Source of the DNA: Plutella xylostella
Lineage: Eukaryota; Arthropoda; Insecta; Lepidoptera; Plutellidae
DNA length: 64,000 nt
Direction of reading: 5' to 3'
Assembly: GCF_932276165.1 (NCBI RefSeq)
Contig: NC_063984.1
Coordinates: 3,417,501 to 3,481,500, forward strand
Positions within the stretch are counted from its first letter, which is position 1. Each line of letters starts with the position of its first letter. The notes beneath the pieces are model-generated. The model made no database searches and had not been told where the DNA came from. It was given only the letters and a program-made list of their open reading frames with translations. Below are positions 34,126-45,962 of this stretch, one piece after another. Made by a program: the position numbers and the translations under genes.

Positions 34126-34666
34126 TACCTATAACTACTACATGGCTGTTATGCAAATTAGTAATATTAAGTTTTAACTAGTTTAAGTTTTCCGAATAAA
34201 ATAAATAAATAAGTACGTAAATACTAGATCGGTGTTGGTCCCCATAATTTTCGCCATTATTTTGAGATCATCTGCATCTTCCGTCTATGTCCGAGGCGCA
34301 GGCCAGATCATCATTAATCTGAGGCAGGTACTTCGGAAGTACCTAATTATTTATTCATGGTGAAGCAGAGCAGATATGAGTCGATAAGCAAATATCAAAC
34401 TGCCATAAAGTCACCTCCACGCAAAATTTAACAAATGAAAGTTTTCATTTTCTCTATTATTTTGTGGCTACTGCTACTACTACTACCACCCAGTATCTAT
34501 CTTTCATAGAAAAAAAATGATTGGATTTTACAATTCGGTTTTGATTTTATAATTTTATTGTTAACTAGTTTAATAAAACTTATTTGATTGTTCGGAATAA
34601 TTATTTCTATTTTCATACTTTTTCAAGAAACGAAAATAATAAAAATCGTAATATCAAATACTTATA

Positions 34667-34991
34667 CAGTGTGTTGTTTTTCGTACCCGACAAACTTTAA
34701 GGGTTTCTACGAGTAATATCATCGAGAAAAAACTTCGTTTAGAAAATCATCTCGAGATTTAAACGCCTTACGGATATGAAATAAAATGCTATTATCCGCA
34801 AAAAGTCATCTCTATTCATTTAAAATATTCACAACTGCTTAAAAGTTACATAAAAAAGTCCAAAGCAACTTTAAAATGGCCGCCATTTCTATAATATTGA
34901 GATTTGACCCCACATATGGGGGTTTTTTCTCGATGACATTACTCGTAGAATCCACCCTTAAAGTTTGTCGGGTCCGAAAAACAACACACTG
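34667..34991. mobile_element. 325-bp mariner-type MITE
   Basis: Flanked by TA and ending in CAGTGTGTTGTTTTTCG / CGAAAAACAACACACTG. The inverted repeats extend about 70 bases (ACCCGACAAACTTTAAGGG; CTACGAGTAAT; ATCGAGAAAAAAC and complements). It lies inside the 1.7-kb element, hence is the younger insertion. No coding sequence. Confidence 0.8.
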
Positions 34992-35520
34992 TATAAGTCA
35001 CAGTACCTATCACTGGTTAGGCATCATCATCATTCATCATCACTGAACAAATCTTAACGAGTAACGGGAGAACAGTTGGGAATTTTCTAGTTTATGTTCC
35101 CATCCAGTTACAGCGGCTGGTTTGGAATTCAGAAATAAATCATTCCCAACGAGTAACACTCCCATCGAGTAACACTGTGACTAGATGGCACACTTTTCAT
35201 GAAGAATTCCCAACTGTATACAGTGTGACAGGTTTGATGTGTGACTCGATGGGAACAAAGGCTAAAATGTAAGTAATAATTTAAGGTTTACACAAATTAT
35301 ATGTGACAGTACAAATATACCTAAGCAGGAACTGTTCTTTTTTGAAGTTGGTGCCATATTTCTTCAGATTACTTTGTCACTGCACCAACATCAAAAAAGA
35401 ACAGTTCCTGCTTAGGTATATTTGTACTGTCACATATAATTTGTGTAAACCTTAAATTATTACTTACATTTTAGTGGTTTTTTGAAGTCGGTTTTTTATT
35501 TTTTTAAATTATTATTTTAT

Positions 35521-36139
35521 ATCTTTCCCTGGAAATGATAGGATACATGCAAAAACAACAAAATGCTAGATTCGGGGTTAGTTCCCAAACTTCGTTATCC
35601 CTGAGCTTCGGAGCGCTGCGCTAACCGCAACTGCAGAGAATCGACATCCTGCCCCCTTGATTACATCAACTTTCTCAGCACAAGCGGGGGACGTGATGGG
35701 TTGTGATGATGATGAGTGACCCCTAGGATTTACAATGTTTCCTACCGTAACGCTGCTTGCCGAAGCCTATACTATACACATGGAACAAACAGGAAACTAC
35801 GAAAATACCTGCAAGAGACAAAACACTTGCTAGCCAATTACAAGCTTAACGCCTTCCGTGATAAGAGTTAATACCGAATGGCCGAGACAGGTAGTTTGGA
35901 AACATTACCGTGTGTTACCGAAGCTTGCCATAATCGCATTAACCTACATAACCCCCATCAGCGCTAACAGAAACTGAGCCCAAGTTACGCTGAAACTTTC
36001 AGACATGGCGCTTGGGGATATAATAATTGGCAAATAGATATTTATCGTTGCGTAGAATTGCAGATAAAAATGCATGTAGGTACGTAATAATCACATGGAG
36101 GGCGGTGTAGTTACCAACAATGTAGGTAGGTACACTAGG
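35521..36139. other. no gene seen
   Basis: Intergenic. CCTGAGCTTCGGAGCGCTGC at about 35600 is a scrap of the repeat seen at 2.3 and 44.3 kb. Nothing else stands out. Confidence 0.4.
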
Positions 36140-37087
36140 TAGGGGAACCCGGGGTAAGATGGGGTCGCGGGGTAAGACGGGACCCCCCACTTATATGTAA
36201 AACTATACATCTTAGGAATCTGAGTTATGAGCCAAGAGAAAGGCTTTTTAAATGATTGACCTTTAGTGCGCAAGTGACAGAAGGTGTGAGCGCATGCGTT
36301 TTTTGTGTAAGCTCAATTGTTTGTTTTTGCGTAGTGTCCATATTATTTTTGACCGGTAGAAACAACGTCACAACACAGTAAATAAAACAGTGGCATTTTT
36401 GGTAATTGTGTGTTTTTATTTAAGGTTTGGTACGCTTTGTTTAAATATGTGCAAAATCACTTTAACATTGAAAGTAATATTTTTTTTTATGAATTATTTA
36501 AAAAAATATATAACGTGGGGCAAGACGGGGTATTTTTGGAGGGGCAAGATAGGGTACGGATCTAGCTTGGTTAAGTTTTTTTTTTCTCCAACCCAATATT
36601 TGACATTGTAAAAGGGCTCTAAAAGGGCTACAGGGAAGTTGGCTAAAAAGACAAAGCAGATACTGCCTACGAAGAAGAATAACAACGAAGATGACTGTGT
36701 CTACCTCTACTGTGAGGATATCTACAGTCCTACTTTAAATCTAAGGAAAACTGGGTCGGATGTCAAAGGTGCAGGCGTTGGGCTCACACTGCAGGTGCTG
36801 GTGTTGACGATAAAAACACAGAAGAAGTGTTGTTTGTCTGTTTTGTGCTCCACATAGTATACTTACCCCATCTTACCCCGTACATGGGGCAAGATGGTTT
36901 ATTTCCCATTTTTTACATTTCTTTAAATAAGTCAATTGTAATGATTACTTTTTTGTCAAAAGCTGTGCTAAAGTGTTCGTCATTAACTTCCTAATAAGCC
37001 ATAAATAATTGATAACGTTGTGGTTATAAATACCTGTTGTTTTTTTAATTTTCCCTTAGCGACCCCGTCTTACCCCGGGTTCCCCTA
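36140..37087 (+). mobile_element. 948-bp pogo-like non-autonomous element
   Basis: Terminal inverted repeats TAGGGGAACCCGGGGTAAGA / TCTTACCCCGGGTTCCCCTA (29 of 30 bases paired up to GTCGC); the outermost TA is probably the target duplication. GGGGCAAGATGGGGT-like blocks recur inside. Near 36650-36840 the plus strand still encodes, across frames, a piece like DDCVYLYCEDIYS followed by WVRCQRCRRWAH, typical of the C-terminal PHD-like zinc finger of some pogo/Tigger transposases. I infer an internal-deletion derivative keeping the last transposase exon, now frameshifted. Confidence 0.7.
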
Positions 37088-38010
37088 CGTAGGTATCTAC
37101 ATCATACAGCCACCCGATATTCTTATCTTCCGATAGACTTTCCTCCTGACTCCTGAGGCATAATAATGTGGCCGAACAAGTGAAGTGCTAGGTCTAAAGA
37201 CAAAGGAAAAAAAAGAACAACCCGGCCTCGGGTGTACCCTCGTGAAAGCAAATTTCTCGTTGCCCGCTGCCTGTAATCTATATTGTCCAAAAGTCATTTC
37301 GCATAACTCGTATGACCAAATTTTTTGGCCGAATCATCACTTCTCCAAAAGATTTATGTGGCCTAGCTATGGCTGGTTTTGCCTGAAACTCTTTTGTCAC
37401 AAGCTTGAAACTTCGGAGTTTTGTTTCAAAATTAGGTAAGTAATTAAATAAATCTTAAGACGAAAAACGTAGAACGGTCTAATACCTACGTATAAATACC
37501 TAATTTTATTCTTAATGATTATTCTCATATAATCACCATATAACACTCCCATTATATACGCATCTAAACTTTTAAATCTAGGCAAGGCAACTCAAGTAGC
37601 TAATTGTTAAACATTATGTAAATTTTAACCAATTATAAATTTAGCCGTGGGTTTTCCGGTCTCATCGGGTAATAAATTACAATATTGAGGTTGCTAATTT
37701 GAGAAAGTTTCACATGTTACGGAAATTCGGGTCTGTTGTTACCAACTCGAGTTTTAACCAGAGGTAATCTTGTTAGCTTTGTAGAGAGTATTGCGTAATT
37801 AAATTATTATATTCAACCTAATCCTTATCAATATAGTTAAGTACCATCATTTCAAGAATAATATTCGTACTTATATATAGGTCGCATTAGGTAAAGTTGC
37901 GAAACACACGGTATCGTCAATAAACAGTACCTATATCTTGGGTCTAATCAGGTTACCTGAGGTACGAAATTCCGAAGTCTACATTACATACATACATTAT
38001 ATATATGTAT
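37088..38010. other. no gene seen
   Basis: AT-rich intergenic DNA; only short chance frames. No repeat boundary or motif that I can support. Confidence 0.4.
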
Positions 38011-38650
38011 GTCGCAGGCATCTGGTTTAATCTCCTGTTTGATTGAACCGCTAGCCCGTTCATTGGATGACGCTGCTTAGTTGTATGACTAGGCCGAACG
38101 TTGATTGCACAAGCGTCACAAAACGTCCAACTAGTTAGCTGACTTAAAATCAGTCAGGTGGTGAACAAAACAAATATGGCGTCTAACAGCTAACAGCTGA
38201 CACAAAAAGCACCTATGTTGTTAGTTTTTTGCAAATAAATTAGCTTTAAAGTGCATTATTTGTGTTAAAATACTGTGATAACATGGATTTACCTATTATT
38301 ACGCCGCGGGCGGATAGTTTCAAAGAAAAAATTGTTGCGTAACTGGATAATTATAAACAACAATATGAAGGTACGTTTATTGTTATTGTTTAGTTAATTT
38401 GTGAGATAAGAGCTTTGTAACATAGTCTTTTTGTTGACTCTTTTCTGGTCATGTTCACCCTAACCAGACATTACAAAGTTGCTATACTATATCCCATTCA
38501 ACGACTCCGCTGAATGACGTTCAGTCAAGACGTCGAACGTTACAATCAACGACTTGACGAGTTGTCCTTTAGTCATACAACTGAATAGCGCCATCCAATG
38601 AACGGGCTAGTGGTTCAATCAAACAGGAGATTAAACCAGATGCCTGCGAC
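38011..38650 (+). mobile_element. 640-bp MITE carrying a broken first transposase exon
   Basis: Inverted repeats of about 80-90 bases: GTCGCAGGCATCTGGTTTAA ... TTAAACCAGATGCCTGCGAC, continuing through GATTGAACC and CCCGTTCATTGGATG. Inside, an ATG at 38283 starts a 19-codon frame (MDLPIITPRADSFKEKIVA) ended by TAA at 38340. The frame continues beyond the stop to a good donor, GAAG/GTACGT (about 38371). This looks like the promoter and first exon of a parent transposase, with a nonsense mutation. The parent family is not recognised. Confidence 0.65.
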
Positions 38651-39918
38651 ATATATATGCTATATTTATAATATTCACATTAACAAAACTCCGCTCATCC
38701 ATAAGAGCGAAGGTCCTTATACTGTGTTTAATAGACCAAACAATTCATAAGTACCTAACTATACATATTACGTGTCACCAGAATCGAACCCGAATCTTTT
38801 AATGTGCTGAAAAGCCTTAAATCTGAACCTCTGAAAGCGATTACAAAGCTGAAACACGCGCTAATATCCTAAAAGCCGAGTCATGGAGCTAATTATGCTA
38901 CGGTTGACATTACATTGCACCTTCCTGGCACTTGCCCGACTGCAGTCGAGGCAGTTAATGTAATTGGACATAACGTTAGATTATTAGATGGCGCGGATAA
39001 GTGCAACGTTCCGGCGGCGGCGGCTCCAATGCAGTTGTCGTTTAGGAACACGGTATGGTAATGTTAAAATACCTACGTATTCACAAATGGATAATGTACG
39101 CGCTCGTTAGGTTTTATTATTCATTCTGGCTCTCGGGTGATGTGTTTTGATCGCGACCGAGGTGTTCGGTTCTTATTTGGTATAAGGTATTGGATATAAG
39201 TTGGTGTGGAGTTAGAAATTGAATTGTTATGTAGCGGGATGCCAATAATCCTAAACTACCAAAATTTGTTAATAAAAGTGCCTAATGAAAAATCATGCTA
39301 CTTACGAATCTGTCACCATTTAGTAAGTTGAAACAAAAATGATGTACTTAAGTACTTACCTACATAGATATACATTATAATATTTTCCTTTTGCAAAAAA
39401 TATTACACAGCAAAACGCTCGTGTTTTTGTATCATAAAATCAACAATGGAAGATCCGTTCTGATTGTCCGCAAATCCTTTATGCGGGACGACATCTGTTT
39501 TGATACGCCTTTGTGTGGCTTCTTTACGACCTTCGCTTTGTCTTAAAATAATATAAGGGAAATATTTTATTAACCTGCTACCGTAATTCCCGTTACGGGT
39601 ACCGTTACGGGCAATAACAACTGAGACACTTGCTTCCCGGATGCGACGATGCAGGAGGTTTTCCATGAATCTCATTCTTATCTTAGATGGGAGGGCAAGG
39701 AAGAAACAAAGCAGTAAGTACAGTGAAACTATAAAGTCCTGAAATTAATGTTTGAGGAACTAAAATTTTCAGGAGCCTGGCACCATTAGAAAAGAAACAT
39801 AAAAGTCATAACAATTGTTTATGTCAATAGGCGGTTGGCTGTTTTTTTGAATTTTCTTATTAATTATAAGGATAATCTAGATAAAAGCAACAATTTACGC
39901 TTGGTTGCAATTAGGAAG
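38651..39918. other. no gene supported
   Basis: Intergenic. A 90-codon minus-strand frame at 39403-39675 has no recognisable domain. A GC-richer block near 38930-39060 shows no coding pattern. Confidence 0.4.
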
Positions 39919-40480
39919 ATGAAGAAAAATATTCGTAGTTAAGCTAGTGAAGTTATTTACCGAGTTTTAATACAATGTTTAGCGGAACATCAAGCTGGAC
40001 ACATTTTGTCGAATTTGGAGGATGTTTACGCTCGTACAGCGTCTATGACGGGTATGTAGCATTGTACAAATTGTAATAACTCATTTTTTATTAGTACCAA
40101 CGCTTCATTTATCGATAAACCTAGGTTTAGAGCCCAAGTCGAACATTGTTTACATACCACTGATTGTAGGTTTCATATGGTTTCAGTTGAGTCAAACCTT
40201 AACATTTTGATCTTGAAGATATATTTTTTGTTTACTTACTAAATTCACATTGTGTGAATTTGGGGGGCATTGTGTAACTCAAAAAGATTTTTTAATTTTA
40301 TTTTATAGTTATATCGGACGAGCGTGCCAAAGAGGGCAAAATATGGAATATTTCTAAATCGTGGAAGAAACAGAACTGGCCGTCCAAAAAGAGAAATTGA
40401 TGTCTTTACTATGTGTGCCCTTCGTCAACAGATCCAGTTTTTTTATACAGTTGTAATAACGTTATTTATCTAAATAAATA
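39919..40480 (+). pseudogene. decayed HTH transposase-like gene
   Basis: First piece: ATG at 39919, an in-frame TAA eight codons later, then SEVIYRVLIQCLAEHQAGHI and SNLEDVYARTASMTG, ending at donor ACGG/GTATGT (about 40050). Second piece: after an acceptor TTTTATAG (40309), DERAKEGK and, in a shifted frame, GRPKREIDVFTMCALRQQIQ. The helix-turn-helix spacing and the GRPKREID-F--CALR block match the N-terminal part of multi-copy IS630/Tc1-type DDE_3 proteins frequent in Lepidoptera. A stop and frameshift mark it as dead. Confidence 0.5.
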
Positions 40481-43400
40481 TTTATTGGTTTCACTATTAG
40501 CCTTCATATTAACACCTTCTAGCTTGTATAAGAGCTTTTTTGTGGATGATAAGTTGTTTTTAAAATACATAAATAGGTAGGAAGTTAACAGGCAAAATAT
40601 CAAGTATCAAAGTCAGTTATGTTTCGCTAAAAAAAGTTTAAACTGTTATTTTGGATTACCGATTAGCGAGTGATACACACACACGGCTTGCTCTAAGTAT
40701 TATATTCTGATGCTGGGTAGTTTACCTACATCTACTATGTATGTTACCTATTTAGAATTTAATAATGTATTCTGTCGAACTCTACATAAATTATCCAATG
40801 CTGAAAATATGGTAATTTTCTCTGAAATTCGTCGAAGAGCTGAGGTCGATGTTTAGGAACATTGGCTAGAACTTTCTAGAGAAACTTCGGGAGTGAAGGA
40901 TTTAAAGCGCATGTAGAGTGGGAGGATGTTACCTCCGCTGATGCACTCCGTCGTGCGCGTGTTTCTGACAAACTAATGCCGAATTCCTTGAATTTTCCTC
41001 TTTGGTCCGCTTAACTTTCGTACACTTTACTTCTATTGAGCTTGAATTATACTGTATAGGTAGGTACATAAGTAACACTAAACAGTCGGTTACTTTTACT
41101 AAAGTTAAATCTGCACCTTATGAAATGTGGAACGTCTGTTTTTTTCTCGATTTTAGAGTTGGTCCAGTTCTGAAAAATTATTCTGCTCATTGAGTAGATA
41201 TCGGTTCTACATAGACCTACACTACACTACACTCACACGTGGCTTGAAATTTTTCTTTCAATTCTGGACCTCAACAAAAATAGAACATTAACTTTAGAGC
41301 TTTTTCAGCCATTAACATGACATAAAATGAGGCTGACAATCTAATGAATTCTTAAAGTATACCATCAGCAGCATAACTCGATCAATTAAGGTAGGATCTG
41401 CAGCGCGGACGAATTTGCCGCTACATGAGTTGTAGCGTAAAATGCAATATCCCGTGCGGGGGGGACACTCCGGCTTTCCGACCGAGGCATTCTGTACCGA
41501 AGTACTGTCATGCTATCGTTAACTCTAGTGCTCGGTGATAGCCGTGGTATGGTTCTGCTGTATTGTCCGGAGAGCCGGAGTGAGACCGTGCCCGGGGCGG
41601 GGGCGTCATCAGCCGTGCGCCAGGTTATTTAATCAAAGCCACGCGGAAGCCGCACGGTATGTAGCTGACACGATAGGGTTTAATTTTAATAGACTTTGAG
41701 AAATATTTTGCAAATCAAGGGCAGTTTGGCGAACAAAATGTTCATGCCGCACAAAGGATCTTACTTTTAACACTGCAATGGGCCGCCTAACATCACATTC
41801 ATGTTTTTCGAGATTATTATTATTATTAAGTTTCAAAGCTACGTTTGTTGCAAACCTAGCCATTTTCCACAAAGTTTAGTAAGTAATAATGCTGAAGGTG
41901 AAAAACTTGTCAATACGTAGGTAGTAGTGAGCAACCAATTCTTGCCAAGTCAGATCATAACTTTCTTCTCTCCGCCTTCACAGATTCTTTCCTAATTATT
42001 ATTGGGTACAATATGATCAACTGGTTCATCTTATAGTCTGATAGGTATTAGATACACTAACCAAGGCAGCATCCTACCCCATGGCTCGGGCAAGGGTCCA
42101 GCGTCGCGCCGCTCAGCCCAGTGCCCAATAACTCGCATGATTAAGTTCACAGGAGCTCGCCGAGTGCCTGCACCCGCTCCACCTCTCTCTGGAAAACCTA
42201 TTTTAAAACCGCCCCAGCCTGACCTGACGCGGCACGATTTATGTTCCACCGCAGAAGAAATTTGCTTGGGAGTTTTACGTGGTTTATTTTGGAGCTTGCC
42301 CCTTAGTCGGATAGGTAAGCGAGGTGTAAGTACGAGTACATACCTACATAATATATTTTAATACCTGATGAAACACATAATCCCCTTTTTTGCGTCTTCT
42401 TAGTGGGATAGATTCTGCAAAGTCTGTGTAACTCAACTGTAACTCTAGATAAAATAAACTGTAGGTAATTAAAGTTTTTTTCAGAATTACCGCTTGCAGC
42501 GAACAAAATGGTACCTTCCTACAGTAACAGCGTCACGGGTCACAACCCGTGATACACTCGGCTTACGATACATTTGTAGCATCATTGCCTTTTACACACC
42601 CGCTATAAAGTGCAGATAGCTGCCACAAATGTATTAATACTGAATATCTCTACTTTATGACCAATAAAACACGTTAACCCTTTGAACGGCGTCATAAGTC
42701 ACTGATAAACGATTTATATTTGTCTCTCCCTCGTGTAACATTCTAGGATGTTAAAAACTATTGTATGTATGTATGTTAAGTATATCATTTCAATAATGGT
42801 TTATGTAACAACGTAACATAATGAATACTGTATTTAAAAAGAAGGTTGCAAAATTGGTAAGAGGGTGGTTCATAATCTACTGCTTATGCACTTGTTCAGA
42901 ATGACTACGAGTACATATTATAGTATATTATATTATTATACCTACCTATTTTTGACATAAAAATTTGTATGTTGTATGTTTTTGGTTAAAATTTAAATAA
43001 CGGCTGAGAAATAAAAAAAGTCGTGGTCGTTCAGACACACTCAAAATTCAATACGCTGCTTTCAGCCCTGAAAATAAAATTAAGCTTTGAATTTTTTATA
43101 GCTTGAATAACATTAGAATGTTTTGGCGCCAAAATATTAGTCCAGATCCCTCGTGATTGTCATTCGAATAGTGTATTCTCTGAGTCTACCGATATCGTGA
43201 AATTTAGACATAATTTTAATTAGTTAAAATAATAGGATTGAGATCTATATTTAGAATTCCTATTTGAGAACCGATCTTGTAACCTCATTAATTATGAGCA
43301 ACGAAATCAGCCGCTTATTTCACTTCCTTTAACAATATAACGAAGGTACCTACCTACATAAACAGAATTTCTAGTCTCTCGTCTACCATGATACCTAATG

Positions 43401-43650
43401 ATAATGTAAATTAGTGAACATTTTTTCTCTTATTAAATCTAAAAGTACGCTAAGCGCATGTCATCATGTTACCAATAGTGTAGAGTTGCATTTTTATCCG
43501 TATGAATATACGTAAAAGAATAATATTATATTATACTCATACTCTACCCTGGATATTGCTCTGAGAATTTATAGTACCTAATAATAATCATATTTTTTTT
43601 AGTAAGTAAGTAATTAATAAAAATATCACAATAAAAATGAATGATTTTAA
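40481..43650. other. long gene-poor stretch
   Basis: No gene, LTR or clear transposon border. A GC-richer patch at 41400-41640 contains a short inverted pair (CACTCCGGCT near 41467, AGCCGGAGTG near 41573). The minus-strand frame at 41633-41872 has an Asn run and no known domain. Confidence 0.45.
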
Positions 43651-43654
43651 AATA

Positions 43655-44212
43655 AAAAAAAACCGGCCAAGTGCGAGTCGGGCTCGCGCACAAAGGGTTC
43701 CGTAGCTTAAATCAACCTATCTCAAAAACTATAAGAGATACTTTGATCAAACCAAAAATCGTTGAAAGAGTTAATTAGCATGCATCACCTCTATTTTTTT
43801 TAGAATTTTATACCCCGTAGTTATAAAAATAGAGAGGGGGGGACATACTTTTTACGACTTTGAGAGCTGATATCTCAAAAACCGTTCACTTTAAGAAAAA
43901 TGTTTTTTAGAAAACTTTATATCATTTTAAAAGACCTTTCCATTGATACCCCACACGGGTATGTACATCGAAAAAAAAAATTTCATCCCTCAGTTACATG
44001 TATGGGGGGCCCCACCCCCAATTCTTTTTTTTACTATTTAGTGTCATATTTTTGTAGCGGTTCATACAACACATATTCCCATCAAATTTCATCACTGTAG
44101 TACTTATAGTTTCCGAGTAAATCGGCTGTGACAGACGGACAGACGGACAGACGGACATGACGAAACTATAAGGGTTCCGTTTTTGCCATTTTGGCTACGG
44201 AACCCTAAAAAG
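43655..44212 (+). mobile_element. common lepidopteran repeat (GGGTTCCGTAG type)
   Basis: Begins ACCGGCCAAGTGCGAGTCGG, GGCTCGCGCACAAAGGGTTCCGTAG and ends GGCTACGGAACCCTAAAAA. Inside are CTCAAAAACTATAAGAGATA and a GACGGACA microsatellite (44132-44157). The ends GGGTTCCGTAG / CTACGGAACCC form a short inverted repeat. Very abundant in moth and butterfly genomes; non-coding here. The mechanism of spread cannot be told from this copy. Confidence 0.8.
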
Positions 44213-44224
44213 GAACACACCCCG

Positions 44225-44700
44225 AAGGTCTTATGGTAGGAAGGCTTGTGTGGTATCCGGCTAGTGAATATTTGAGAGCCATAACGGTTGCCTGGGGCTT
44301 CACTCTATATGACGAAAAATTAAGTTTCGGAGCGCTTCTGCGCGAGGCACGACATGACGTCGCACCGGCTCTTGTTCGTTCGTTTTTATTCAGCACTAGC
44401 TGTTCCCGCGCGCTTCGCTTCGCCTTAAAAAGTTTTCCCGTGGGAATTCCGGGATAAAAAGTAGCCTATGTTCTTTCCCAGGGTCTAGACCGTATGTATA
44501 CCAAATTTCATTCAAATCCGTCCTGTAGTTTTGGCGTGAAAGAGTAACAGACAGACAGACAGACAGACAGACACAGTTACTTTCACATTTATAATATTAG
44601 TTAGGATTAGGATTAGGATTAGGATAGAGTAACCCTCCTGGTCCTTGCCTCCGTTTGTAGGTCACGAGACACGGCGCGTTCCTTCCACCTCATGCTAATG
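44225..44700 (+). repeat. old interspersed repeat, copy B, split by a Helitron
   Basis: Has TTCACTCTATATGACGAA and AAGTTTCGGAGCGCTTCTGC like copy A (2.24-2.47 kb). The shared block TAGAGTAACCCTC follows only after a 229-bp insertion (44396-44624). Confidence 0.65.
44396..44624 (-). mobile_element. non-autonomous Helitron, 229 bp
   Basis: Read on the minus strand it starts TCCTAATCC and ends GGGAACAGCTAG, with the GC-rich GCGCGCGGG block just before the end. It lies exactly between an A (44395) and a T (44625), without target duplication. TC start, CTAG end and insertion into AT are the Helitron hallmarks. GACA (44551-44572) and ATTAGG microsatellites are internal. The empty site exists in copy A at about 2433 (CAGCA/TAGAG). 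Confidence 0.82.
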
Positions 44701-45962
44701 AGTTCAGCTGACGATGTCGACACACACTTCACTCCACGTGCCGAACACAAAGACATAGGTGTGTAGATGCATACATCTTCATATTTGGCAGAACATTAGT
44801 GGAAGTGGCAGCCACTTCCGTCATAAATTCTAGCTATGTTTATTGTTTAAAATTAATCCATTCTACCTTAGGGCTGATTTTTCAATGCTGCTCTTACTAA
44901 GATAATCCTAACAACAATTTTATATGTTAACATCAGAGATATGTCAATGTCTAAGGATAACATTTATCCGATTGCATTGCAAAAGTATAATGAATTTATT
45001 CGATGTTGACATTGAGCGACTCAATGATTTTGATTAATATTTAATTACAATGCAACACATAATCAGTAAGTATTTAACTTCAGTTTTCATATGATCAAAT
45101 ACTTACCTTTTACAATTCATGTTGCAGCATGCATGACACATCAAAGACAGCAGGCTCAACGCACTGCGAACATCTAAAATATTTACTAACAACAAGCCCT
45201 CTGGGACTGAAGTCTCACCAGTCTTGCCACTCACCAAGCTCGTAGGTTACCTATAGGCCTTGTATCCTTTGAACATACATACCATAAAATAACAATGTAA
45301 TCGTTATTCTATGGTACCTACTCAGTCTGATGTCTAACAGCTAACTTGAAGAATTTATTCTATGATACATATGATACATACATTTGTGGAATGATGTAGA
45401 AATTTAATAAATTCTTTTGTGGAAACTTAATAAATATATATGTTTATATATGTATATCTATATATAATAATATAAGTGGGTACATATGTATTATAGTCTT
45501 TTTACTATTTATTGTAGTACTTTATTAGTAATAATTTGTTTTTTTTATTAATATTTTTTTTCCTCTCTTGATAAAAAAACAATGCAAGGAAACACCTACT
45601 TACTCACCTAAATACAATACTTTCCTACCATAATATCATTAAGCTACTTACCTACATAGCTCACCACAAATCAACAGGTACTAATCTTCAATCACCACAT
45701 ATACTATCCATCACGCACACTCACATAGCTAGGAAGCGATCACGTGGTACTAACAAATATACTTCACGACCCTAGCTGCTCTGCCGATACACGATGTTTA
45801 CTCCAAAATTGTTCTTTAATGCAATGAGAATACAGCAGAAGCATTAAATATTCCTCCTTCAATAGACATAAATATTACGAACATTCTTTTGTATCAATGT
45901 TGAAATATTTCACTACCTACCCAACTTGTGGGACAAGTTGTTGTTGACTTATTAAACTAAAC
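44701..45962. other. intergenic, repeat-like
   Basis: Includes GGGCTGATTTTTCAATGCTG (44872), a start often seen in lepidopteran repeats, and a TATATA-rich run at 45430-45475. No gene. Confidence 0.4.
45320..45355. repeat. 36-bp direct repeat, left copy
   Basis: ACTCAGTCTGATGTCTAACA and the 16 bases after it are identical to 51727-51762. The two copies bracket 6.4 kb of transposon-rich DNA. Confidence 0.8.

Larger units (their letters stand above)
33556..35261. mobile_element. 1.7-kb DNA transposon with 8-bp target duplication
   Basis: Inserted in the left arm of the fold-back. The target duplication is CTAAAATG (33548-33555 and 35262-35269). The terminal inverted repeat is CCTTTGTTCCCA at each end, continuing with AGTCACAC. 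Subterminal motifs of the form TCCCAACNAGTNAC / GTAACTNGTTGGGA recur several times within about 250 bases of both ends. No transposase frame is present. Eight-base duplications point to hAT-like (or P-like) transposition; the tip is not the usual hAT CAGNG, so the family stays open. Confidence 0.75.
33502..35520. mobile_element. fold-back element split by another transposon
   Basis: The outer left arm (33502-33555: AATAATAATT...ACCGACTTC...CTAAAATG) and the inner left arm (35270-35350) together are the reverse complement of 35385-35520 (…CATTTTAGTGG…GAAGTCGG…AATTATTATTTTAT). Without the 1.7-kb insertion this would be a hairpin of about 300 bp with near-identical arms of about 135-140 bases and a loop of about 30. 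No transposase is present. Confidence 0.75.

Noticed and set aside
41400..41640. GC-rich patch as a promoter or MITE
   Set aside because: Only a 10-base inverted pair, no target duplication and no adjacent gene.
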